A stretch of 12,535 bases of DNA, taken from the NCBI GenBank assembly GCA_947038135.1, contig CAMQVM010000024.1, positions 1 to 12,535 of the forward strand, given 5' to 3'. Positions within the stretch are counted from its first letter, which is position 1; the number at the start of each line of letters is the position of its first letter. The stretch comes from an uncultured Rikenellaceae bacterium (GTDB lineage Bacteria; Bacteroidota; Bacteroidia; Bacteroidales; Rikenellaceae). A program made the position numbers and the translations under genes. Under the pieces are notes generated by a model. It searched no databases and was not told the origin of the DNA. It worked only from the letters and a program-made list of their open reading frames with translations. Shown here one piece after another: positions 1 through 5,999 of this stretch.

Positions 1-46
1 AGATTCTCCGGAGTGACTGGAGTTCAGACGTGTGCTCTTCCGATCT
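1..46 (+). other. Illumina TruSeq P7 adapter with index (artefact)
   Basis: Positions 13-46 match the 34-base TruSeq index-read adapter that ends in GCTCTTCCGATCT. They are preceded by 8 bases at 5-12 (TCTCCGGA, the reverse complement of TCCGGAGA, an i7 index of the TruSeq HT set as I recall it) and by AGAT at 1-4, which is the end of the P7 arm. This is the exact order P7 end, index, read-2 primer site, so the match is not chance. Genomic sequence starts at about 47. Any start codon or peptide read from this stretch, such as the GTG at 30, is false. Confidence 0.97.
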
Positions 47-47
47 A

Positions 48-338
48 ACTGTTATGTTTATGAGCCGCTTCGGACGTAGCCCTATGTATATATTTGGGGC
101 ATTAGGCTCAATCATGTTTATTGCAGGTATTATATTGGCAGGCGTTATTTTAGCCGATAAGCAGATACAAATATTCAATGGACTTCCTTACCGTCCTACC
201 ACCGAACAACCACTATTTTTCATCTCTCTTTGTTGTTCAATTATTGGCACTCAGCTCTTTCTTGCGGGATTTCTTGGGCAGTTAATAACACGAAGTTCAT
301 CAGATAGAAACTATTACATAATAGATAAATCAATATAA
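48..338 (+). CDS. Family 2 membrane glycosyltransferase, C-terminal fragment
   Basis: Only the last 96 codons of the gene are present; the catalytic GT-A domain lies beyond the contig end. The remaining part has the tail typical of DPM1/ArnC-like family 2 glycosyltransferases of Bacteroidota: a short MSRFGRSP segment leading into two hydrophobic helices (roughly PMYIFGALG...VILA and PLFFISLCC...FLGQLI), ending with a polar DRNYYI-type tail. Such enzymes move a sugar onto or from a polyprenyl phosphate at the inner membrane, in glycolipid or envelope polymer synthesis; the sugar cannot be told from this fragment. The upstream reading frame continues into adapter sequence, so no start can be assigned. 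One base separates its stop from the next ATG at 340, which suggests co-transcription. Family assignment is by recall of the C-terminal pattern, not alignment. Confidence 0.8.
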   Translation, partial: TVMFMSRFGRSPMYIFGALGSIMFIAGIILAGVILADKQIQIFNGLPYRPTTEQPLFFISLCCSIIGTQLFLAGFLGQLITRSSSDRNYYIIDKSI

Positions 339-339
339 A

Positions 340-1893
340 ATGTTATCAGTTCAACTTATACTTTCGCCCGAGGAGGCTTACAAATCTTCAATATACAACA
401 GAATGGCAATTCAAAGATCAGGGGTCTCAGAAGATGAGGTCAAAGAGATTCGTATTGTGAAACGTTCGATCGATGCCCGTGGTAAAACTATAAAGGTTAA
501 CCTTACACTAGAGCTTGATCTTATGAGTGATATCGTACCCGAAAAAGAAGTATACACATGGAGTGATGTTACAAACAAAAGAGCAGTGGTAATTGTAGGA
601 AGCGGACCTAGTGGTCTTTTTGCTGCACTAAGGCTTATTGAGTTAGGGTTTAGACCTATCATTTTGGAGCGTGGAAAAGATGTCTCTTCTCGTAAAATAG
701 ATATTGCATCGCTTAACCGTAATCAACCTATAGATGTAGATTCAAACTACTGTTATGGTGAGGGTGGAGCAGGGGCTTTCTCAGATGGTAAGCTATTTAC
801 TCGCTCTAAAAAAAGAGGTAACTCTCGTCGTATACTAGAGATCTTTAATATTCATGGTGCTAACGAAAATATACTTTTTGAGTCGCACCCACATATAGGC
901 ACTGATAAGCTACCTAAGGTTATTGAGGCTATGCGTAATACAATTATTGGTGCTGGTGGTGAAATTCATTTTAATAGTAAAGTTGTCGATTTAGATCTCT
1001 CTAATGGTATTGTTAAAAGTGTAGTTCTTGAAAATGGGGATAAAGTTGAAGGTGAAGCAGTGATTCTTGCTACTGGTCACTCAGCACGTGATATATATGA
1101 AATGCTTGATCGCAACAAGATTCTTCTTGAGGCCAAATCTTTTGCTATGGGTCTTCGTGTAGAGCACCCACAACGTATTATCGACTATGCGCAATATAAC
1201 CTGCCTGACAGAGGTCCATATCTTCCAGCTGCATCTTACACACTTACAACGCAGGTTGGGGGTCGTGGAGTTTACTCGTTTTGTATGTGCCCTGGAGGGT
1301 TTATTGTTCCTGCATCTACTGAGGCTGGCGAGTGTGTTGTAAATGGTATGTCGCCATCAGGACGTAACTCAAAGTTTGCTAACTCTGGTATCGTTACTGA
1401 GGTACGTGAAAGTGATTATCAACATCTTGTAGAGAAGCATGGTGTGCTTGCAGGTATGGAGTTTCAGCGTCAGTTTGAGCAGGCAGCTTTTGCAGCAGGT
1501 GGAGGTGATCAAATAGCTCCATCGCAGCGTCTTAACGACTTTTTGTCGGGTAAAACATCGCAGTCGGTAGCTGCTACATCATATCACCCTGGGGTCGCTC
1601 CAGGTAATATGAACGAGTGGATGCCAAGCTTTATGTCTAGTGCTTTACGTGAGGGGCTTGCCCATTTTGGTAAGAAAATGAAAGGGTTTTTAAGCTCTGA
1701 GGCACAGCTTTTAGGTGTTGAGTCTCGTACATCGTCGCCGCTTCGTATACCACGCATAAACGAAACTTTAGCTCATCCGCAATATAGCAATTTATATCCT
1801 TGTGCTGAGGGTGCTGGTTATGCTGGAGGTATTGTTTCGTCGGCAGTTGATGGCGAGCGTATTGCTGATATGATTGCTTCACATCTTAGATAG
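340..1893 (+). CDS. FAD-dependent oxidoreductase, COG2509 type
   Basis: This 517-residue protein has the size and architecture of the uncharacterised FAD-dependent dehydrogenase family COG2509. Residues 1-75 form a small N-terminal domain. A Rossmann dinucleotide-binding site follows, with GSGPSG at 87-92 and the acidic ribose-binding end ILERG at 108-112. A conserved stretch rich in glycine (YGEGGAGAFSDGK, 139-151) follows, and the C-terminus carries the second FAD-contacting motif (CAEGAGYAGGI). No signal peptide or membrane helix is seen, so it should be cytoplasmic. The substrate is unknown for the family. The ATG at 340 is chosen because it follows the previous stop by one base and the N-terminus matches family length. 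It probably shares an mRNA with the upstream glycosyltransferase, though no functional link is known. It ends in TAG, followed 24 bases later by a terminator hairpin. Confidence 0.9.
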   Translation: MLSVQLILSPEEAYKSSIYNRMAIQRSGVSEDEVKEIRIVKRSIDARGKTIKVNLTLELDLMSDIVPEKEVYTWSDVTNKRAVVIVGSGPSGLFAALRLIELGFRPIILERGKDVSSRKIDIASLNRNQPIDVDSNYCYGEGGAGAFSDGKLFTRSKKRGNSRRILEIFNIHGANENILFESHPHIGTDKLPKVIEAMRNTIIGAGGEIHFNSKVVDLDLSNGIVKSVVLENGDKVEGEAVILATGHSARDIYEMLDRNKILLEAKSFAMGLRVEHPQRIIDYAQYNLPDRGPYLPAASYTLTTQVGGRGVYSFCMCPGGFIVPASTEAGECVVNGMSPSGRNSKFANSGIVTEVRESDYQHLVEKHGVLAGMEFQRQFEQAAFAAGGGDQIAPSQRLNDFLSGKTSQSVAATSYHPGVAPGNMNEWMPSFMSSALREGLAHFGKKMKGFLSSEAQLLGVESRTSSPLRIPRINETLAHPQYSNLYPCAEGAGYAGGIVSSAVDGERIADMIASHLR

Positions 1894-1916
1894 ACACTAG
1901 ATTTAAAATAGATAAT

Positions 1917-1957
1917 AGTGAGTTTTAATCTGGCTTAGATTAAAGCTCACTTTTATT
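1917..1957 (+). terminator. Rho-independent terminator after the COG2509 gene
   Basis: A 13-base stem (GTGAGTTTTAATC at 1918-1930 against GATTAAAGCTCAC at 1938-1950, one G-T wobble) encloses a 7-base loop and is followed by TTTTATTATT. It lies 24 bases after the stop codon and 28 bases before the next ATG, so it should separate the two transcription units. Confidence 0.8.
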
Positions 1958-1984
1958 ATTGTTATATATTAAAGTATATTAGTT

Positions 1985-2950
1985 ATGACTAAAAAAGAGG
2001 TAGAGTTATTATATGATCCTAATCGAAAAATTAGCTCTGGAGCAAAGGGGCTGATTATTTGGGGTCAGAAAAAATGGCCGATGCAGATATTAAAATTTCC
2101 TTGTAGTTCAATTATTGAGAGGTTTAGAAGCGATAAAGGGTGGTTAAGTTACTTTAAGCATGTAAAATATGTAGATGATGACTATCTTGTTATTGATATG
2201 CAGCACAATACGGTTAATGTAATACTTGGTGTGTTTTTGTTATCTGTATCAATTTTATTGACAGTGATGTACCAATCTGATATTTTAGAGTCTTTCTTAT
2301 TGCCTAGCCCTTTATATATATTATCTCTTTATATGTTTATGTTAGCTGGACGAAGCTCTTCAAAGTTACTGATAATTTTTGATAGGGTGCGAGGGTTGGT
2401 GCAACTGCCTCAAGTGGCATGGTTTCCTGTTCGTCTGTTTCATTTTTCAGAATTGAAAGTGAAAGCGTTTGATAATAACCCTGCCATGTTGGGTACATAT
2501 TCGTCGCATTCAGCTTTAGAGTCTCTTTTTTTAGGTTTAGGTGGAGTTCTTTTACCTATCTTTAGTAGGGATATTGTATCGCAATGGAGCTTTTATGTAT
2601 GGTATATGGATAGAAACAGACCATTGCCGTTTGGTACTGCTTTTGATAAATATCGTGATAGAGATTATGAGCGACGTAAGCTAGCAGGGTTTCTTCCTCC
2701 TCTGTTTCCTAGCGATATAACTATAGCTGAGCATTTTGATGATAACTATAACGATTTAATGATTACAAATAAATATGCTAAAAACTCAGACAGAACACTT
2801 GATTCGATATACTTAGAAATAGCAGAGCAATATGGGTGTGTGTATGATACAAATATCAATCATGATGCGTCTTTTTTAGAGTCTGTTTTTGATATAGATG
2901 GGAATTTTAAAGGCGATGACTTTATTCATGATACCATTGATGAAAATTGA
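1985..2950 (+). CDS. Two-helix membrane protein, possibly DUF6708-like
   Basis: I do not recognise a function. The 321-residue protein has no signal peptide. An N-terminal soluble part (1-75) is followed by two close hydrophobic helices at about 77-97 and 103-122, then a cytoplasm-facing or periplasmic C-terminal region. Two conserved-looking blocks stand out: IFDRVRGLVQLP at 131-142, and WYMDRNRPLP followed by FGTAFDKYR and a charged ERRK segment, 206-232. This second block resembles what I recall of DUF6708 membrane proteins known mainly from Proteobacteria, but that link is from memory and weak. The last 75 residues are acidic and polar. The gene stands alone between a terminator upstream and one downstream; no TAnnTTTG promoter is evident in the short leader. 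The ATG at 1985 is the first in frame after the terminator. It converges on ahpF. Confidence 0.75.
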   Translation: MTKKEVELLYDPNRKISSGAKGLIIWGQKKWPMQILKFPCSSIIERFRSDKGWLSYFKHVKYVDDDYLVIDMQHNTVNVILGVFLLSVSILLTVMYQSDILESFLLPSPLYILSLYMFMLAGRSSSKLLIIFDRVRGLVQLPQVAWFPVRLFHFSELKVKAFDNNPAMLGTYSSHSALESLFLGLGGVLLPIFSRDIVSQWSFYVWYMDRNRPLPFGTAFDKYRDRDYERRKLAGFLPPLFPSDITIAEHFDDNYNDLMITNKYAKNSDRTLDSIYLEIAEQYGCVYDTNINHDASFLESVFDIDGNFKGDDFIHDTIDEN

Positions 2951-2986
2951 TAATAGTAGTGTGATTTGTGGGTTTCGTGTAGTCAT

Positions 2987-3032
2987 AAAAAAAATTACTT
3001 TAGTTGAAATATCTATTCCAACTAAAGTAATT
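2987..3032 (-). terminator. Terminator of ahpF, shared by convergent genes
   Basis: A perfect 14-base inverted repeat (2993-3006 and 3019-3032, arm AATTACTTTAGTTG) has a 12-base loop. Read on the minus strand it is followed directly by a U-tract from the A-run at 2987-2994, the textbook form of an intrinsic terminator, 35 bases after the ahpF stop. On the plus strand the hairpin follows the 1985-2950 gene but has only an AT-rich, not U-rich, tail, so termination in that direction would be weaker. Confidence 0.85.
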
Positions 3033-3066
3033 AATATATGTATTTCAGATATTTATGGTTTGAAGG

Positions 3067-4617
3067 TTACAGTATACCTCTGATTCTATCATCAAATGCT
3101 GTAAGTGCAGCTTTTGCGCCCTCGCCCATTGCTATAATAATTTGCTTGTATGGCACATTAGATACATCGCCTGCAGCATATACTCCAGGGTGGCTACTAC
3201 GGCAACCCGAGTCAATTATTATCTCTCTTGAGTTTGTAACCTCTAGCTTATCAGCAAAGGCAGCACTATTTGGTGTTAGCCCTATTTGTACAAATATGCC
3301 ATCTAGTGGTATCTCGTAGCTCTCATTTGTAGCTCTGTTTGTTAGCTCAATAGCTACAACTTTCGAACCATCTCCTTTTATCTCTTTTGTTGCAGTGTTT
3401 TTTATAACTGTTATGTTTGGTATAGAGTTCATTTTGTCTATCAATACATTATCTGCCTTTAGCGACTCCATAAACTCCACTACTGTAACCTTTTTAGCTA
3501 TGTTTGAAAGGTCGATAGCTGCTTCAATACCCGAGTTCCCACCACCAATAACGGCCACCTCTTTACCTTTGTAGAATGGACCATCGCAGTGAGGGCAAAA
3601 TGCTACACCCCTACCAATATACTCTTTTTCACCAGTAACATTTAGTTTTCTCCAGCTTGCTCCAGTCGCAATTATAACAGCAGGGGCAATAAAGTTCTCG
3701 CCGCTGTTGCTCGTTAGGCGTTTGTTTACTCCATCAAACTCTAGGCTTACGATTTTGCGGTGCTCTAATACAGTTATAGGGTAGGCTGCAATATGCTCTA
3801 GCAAGTTTTTTGCTAGCTTATCACCTGTTGTTTCGGTTGTAGATATCAGGTTTTCAATCGATACGGTCTCTTTAACCTGTCCGCCAAGCGAGTCTGCTAT
3901 GATTGCAACATTCAACCCTTTACGTGCTGAGTATATTGCTGCGGCACTACCAGCAGGACCTCCACCTACTACCAATACATCAAACTTTTGATCTTCTGTC
4001 GATACCTCTACTTGTTCGTGCTCTACCTTTTCCTCTATCTCTGATAGTAACATTCCAAAATCTCCTCTGCCCACGTGTAGCAGTTCTCCATTTAAAAATA
4101 CCGATGGTACAGCCTTTACTGAGAGTCTTTCAACCTCCTCTTGGTACATTGCTCCATCTACCATGGTGTGTGTGATTGATGGGTTTAAGCTCGCCATTAT
4201 ATTTAATGCCTGCACTATATCAGGGCAGTTAATGCAGGTTAATGATACATAAGTAGTGATGTTGATATCTCCCTTTAGTGCCTTTACACGTGCCGTTGTT
4301 ACTGCATCGGGTAGGTTTTTGCCCTTACCATCAAGGTTTAAAATAGCAAGTATCAACGAGGTAAACTCATGTCCATTAGGTATGCCCCTAAAGTTTACAC
4401 CGCTGTTTACTTCATCTTTCTTTATTGAAAAGGTAAGGTCGTTGCTATTTGTAACCTTGGTAGTGATGTTGTTTGCGCATGATGCAAAATCTTCAAGTAG
4501 CTCTAATAGTTCGCTACGCTGCTCGTGGTTTGCCATCACCTCTATGCAAAGTGTATATTTCGATTTAAGGTCAGCAAATAGACCTCTCAACTGCTCTTTT
4601 ATTGCTATATCTAACAT
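3067..4617 (-). CDS. ahpF: Alkyl hydroperoxide reductase subunit F
   Basis: AhpF is the flavin disulfide reductase that passes electrons from NAD(P)H to the peroxiredoxin AhpC in the cytoplasm. The 516 residues match the usual length of about 520. The N-terminal half has the two-fold thioredoxin-like domain with its redox pair C128-I-N-C131; a linker follows at about 200-210. The thioredoxin-reductase-like part has the FAD site GGGPAG (218-223), the second redox pair C341-P-H-C344, the NAD(P)H-binding GGGNSG (358-363), and the C-terminal FAD motif AGDV (482-485). All key cysteines are present, so it should be active. The sole partner, ahpC, lies upstream on the same strand with a 153-base gap. 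I see no separate promoter for ahpF, so it probably depends on read-through from ahpC. Its leader is AT-rich with no Shine-Dalgarno, which is usual for Bacteroidota. Confidence 0.97.
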   Translation of the reverse strand: MLDIAIKEQLRGLFADLKSKYTLCIEVMANHEQRSELLELLEDFASCANNITTKVTNSNDLTFSIKKDEVNSGVNFRGIPNGHEFTSLILAILNLDGKGKNLPDAVTTARVKALKGDINITTYVSLTCINCPDIVQALNIMASLNPSITHTMVDGAMYQEEVERLSVKAVPSVFLNGELLHVGRGDFGMLLSEIEEKVEHEQVEVSTEDQKFDVLVVGGGPAGSAAAIYSARKGLNVAIIADSLGGQVKETVSIENLISTTETTGDKLAKNLLEHIAAYPITVLEHRKIVSLEFDGVNKRLTSNSGENFIAPAVIIATGASWRKLNVTGEKEYIGRGVAFCPHCDGPFYKGKEVAVIGGGNSGIEAAIDLSNIAKKVTVVEFMESLKADNVLIDKMNSIPNITVIKNTATKEIKGDGSKVVAIELTNRATNESYEIPLDGIFVQIGLTPNSAAFADKLEVTNSREIIIDSGCRSSHPGVYAAGDVSNVPYKQIIIAMGEGAKAALTAFDDRIRGIL

Positions 4618-4672
4618 AATTATATATTTTAATTAATACTTGGGTTTTGAGCCCTTAAGCCCTTGATACAAA

Positions 4673-4707
4673 TACCTCGCCACACTTAAACTACTTGTGG
4701 CGAGGTA
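4673..4707 (-). promoter_or_regulatory. Strong hairpin between ahpC and ahpF, probable attenuator
   Basis: A perfect 12-base inverted repeat (TACCTCGCCACA at 4673-4684, complement at 4696-4707) has an 11-base loop. On the minus strand it lies 63 bases after the ahpC stop and is followed by TTTGTATC, a poor U-tract. It looks like a partial terminator or an mRNA-stabilising stem that would give more ahpC than ahpF mRNA. A smaller stem, ACACC/GGTGT (4721-4735), lies just before it. The effect on expression is inferred. Confidence 0.7.
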
Positions 4708-4770
4708 ATAGTTTGAAAATACACCTTGATGGTGTTTCTCGTGCAGTTACTACTCAGAGAGTTAGTCTGC

Positions 4771-5337
4771 TTAAATTTTACCTACAAGGTCGATGCTTGG
4801 CGTTAGTGTAGCATCACCTTTTTTCCATTTTGCAGGACATACCTCATTTGGATGCTCAGCCACAAATTTTGCTGCTTCAAGCTTGCGTAGAAGCTCTGAA
4901 GCATCTCTACCGATGCTGTTATCGTAAATTTCAGCAATTTTAATTTGCCCCTCAGGGTTGATAAGGAATGTACCTCTATATGCTAATCCTGCCTCCTCAA
5001 TATGCACACCAAATGCACGTGTTAGAGAGCCAGTAGGGTCAGCTAACATAGGGTAGTTGATTTTGTTGATGCTCTCAGAGCCATCATGCCACGCCTTATG
5101 AACGAAGTGAGTGTCTGTACTGATAGAGTATATCTCGCATCCTAAAGCTTCAAACTTAGAGTAGTTTTCAGCCATATCAACTAGCTCAGTAGGACATACA
5201 AATGTAAAATCTGCTGGGTAGAAAAAAAGTACTCCCCATTTGCCTAAAACGTCATTATTAGTAACTGTTTTGAAATCGCCATTGTGAAATGCTTGAACGC
5301 TAAATTCAGGTAGCTGTGTGTTTATTATTGTTTCCAT
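4771..5337 (-). CDS. ahpC: Alkyl hydroperoxide reductase subunit C (peroxiredoxin)
   Basis: AhpC is a typical 2-Cys peroxiredoxin of the cytoplasm that reduces hydrogen peroxide and organic hydroperoxides and is recycled by AhpF. The 188 residues match the family (187 in E. coli). The peroxidatic cysteine is C48 in FVCPTEL, set in the active-site context PADFTFVCP; the conserved YRGTFLI arginine is R121; the resolving cysteine is C167 in EVCPAKW. The C-terminal tail is the full AhpC-type tail. It is the first gene of the ahpC-ahpF unit, with a promoter about 60-90 bases upstream. In other Bacteroides ahpCF is induced by peroxide through OxyR; I could not identify an OxyR site here with confidence. 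The ATG start gives the family N-terminus. Confidence 0.97.
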   Translation of the reverse strand: METIINTQLPEFSVQAFHNGDFKTVTNNDVLGKWGVLFFYPADFTFVCPTELVDMAENYSKFEALGCEIYSISTDTHFVHKAWHDGSESINKINYPMLADPTGSLTRAFGVHIEEAGLAYRGTFLINPEGQIKIAEIYDNSIGRDASELLRKLEAAKFVAEHPNEVCPAKWKKGDATLTPSIDLVGKI

Positions 5338-5396
5338 AATTTTGTTATTTATAATTATTATTATTTGTAATTGTTATTTAGTAGTTATCTACACTG

Positions 5397-5428
5397 CAAA
5401 TATATGGTAGTTGTGTTTCATAACCAAA
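5397..5428 (-). promoter_or_regulatory. ahpC promoter, Bacteroidota type
   Basis: On the minus strand TTTG (5425-5428) is followed after 20 bases by TATATTTG (5397-5404), fitting the -33 TTTG and -7 TAnnTTTG elements of the primary sigma factor in Bacteroidota. The predicted transcript starts near 5390 and leaves an AT-rich leader of about 50 bases before the ahpC ATG at 5337. Confidence 0.75.
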
Positions 5429-5644
5429 TAAAATCGATTGATTATTTTGATACCTTTATAGTCTTTACAAATAGTAAGCCGTAGATTGCTTGAGTGGTTA
5501 TTTTAGGTGTAAATGTTTATAATAATAATATTTATGTTTTTTTTATTATTAATGGTATTTGTTGTTATTTAATTGATTAATTGTGTGTTAGTGTCATTTG
5601 TTTGAGGTCGTGTAACCGTTATATTAAAATAAATGTCTTTTTTA
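5429..5644. other. Non-coding AT-rich spacer between divergent promoters
   Basis: This stretch lies between the ahpC promoter (minus) and the tRNA promoter (plus). It is very AT-rich, with ATT/AAT runs and a weak AT-only inverted repeat at about 5520-5551. I see no convincing gene or clear operator. If a peroxide-responsive regulator acts on ahpC, its site could lie near 5429-5480, but I cannot point to one. Confidence 0.5.
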
Positions 5645-5675
5645 TTTGGAAGTTGAGAAATTTGTACTATCTTTG
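5645..5675 (+). promoter_or_regulatory. tRNA-Pro promoter, Bacteroidota type
   Basis: TTTG (5645-5648), a 19-base spacer and TATCTTTG (5668-5675) fit the -33/-7 consensus closely. The predicted start near 5682 is about 20 bases before the mature tRNA 5' end, as expected for a single tRNA unit. Confidence 0.8.
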
Positions 5676-5703
5676 TAATCGAAATCAGTAATGATTCACA
5701 GTT

Positions 5704-5778
5704 CGGGGTGTAGCGCAGCCCGGTTAGCGCACCTGCTTTGGGAGCAGGGGGTCCCAGGTTCGAATCCTGGTACCCCGA
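5704..5778 (+). tRNA. tRNA-Pro (anticodon UGG)
   Basis: The cloverleaf folds fully: acceptor stem CGGGGTG (5704-5710) with TACCCCG (5771-5777, one G-T pair), discriminator A at 5778, D stem GCGC/GCGC (5713-5716, 5727-5730), anticodon stem CCTGC/GCAGG (5732-5736, 5744-5748) with loop TTTGGGA, and T stem CCAGG/CCTGG (5754-5758, 5766-5770) with loop TTCGAAT. The anticodon TGG is at 5739-5741 and reads proline CCN codons. The first base pair C1-G72 is the known proline identity feature of bacteria. CCA is not encoded (the next bases are CAC). Confidence 0.97.
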
Positions 5779-5782
5779 CACT

Positions 5783-5825
5783 AAAAAGACTATTTTGAGA
5801 TATCTCAAGATAGTCTTTTTTTTTT
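5783..5825 (+). terminator. Rho-independent terminator of tRNA-Pro
   Basis: A near-perfect palindrome centred at 5801/5802 pairs GACTATTTTGAGAT (5788-5801) with ATCTCAAGATAGTC (5802-5815), with one wobble pair, extended by five A-T pairs and followed by a run of ten T at 5816-5825. It begins five bases after the tRNA end. Beyond it, 5826-5945 holds nothing I can assign. Confidence 0.9.
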
Positions 5826-5945
5826 CACTCTACCTAAAATTCAACTTGATCCCAATTATACCCAAATTAGACATCCAATCACCACCAATCCCCCTGCTAA
5901 AACGATAAAACAGAACAGTCGATAGTTTTTTACCAATTATTAGGT

Positions 5946-5977
5946 ATTGCAGCTACCCACAATCTACACTAACTTTG
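5946..5977 (+). promoter_or_regulatory. Promoter of the hmuR-hmuY unit
   Basis: ATTG (5946-5949), a 20-base spacer and TAACTTTG (5970-5977) fit the Bacteroidota -33/-7 pattern. The predicted start near 5984 gives a leader of only about 16 bases before the ATG at 6000. No clear Fur-type palindrome is seen here. Confidence 0.7.
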
Positions 5978-5999
5978 CACCATAATAAAACGACTATTG

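Noticed and set aside
30..47. GTG start and first residues of the opening reading frame
   Set aside because: They lie in the sequencing adapter, so they are not part of the glycosyltransferase.
2898..3083. Small plus-strand reading frame overlapping the end of the 1985-2950 gene
   Set aside because: It runs through the convergent terminator hairpin into the end of ahpF and has no leader or protein-like composition.
5569..5808. 79-residue minus-strand reading frame containing GYQDSNLGPPAPKAGALTG
   Set aside because: This peptide is the well-known false protein read from the antisense of tRNA-Pro genes. It overlaps the tRNA at 5704-5778.
5704..5825. tRNA-Pro as an attachment site for an integrated element carrying the heme genes
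   Set aside because: No second copy of the tRNA 3' end and no integrase are seen in the window, and the heme genes look like normal chromosomal genes.
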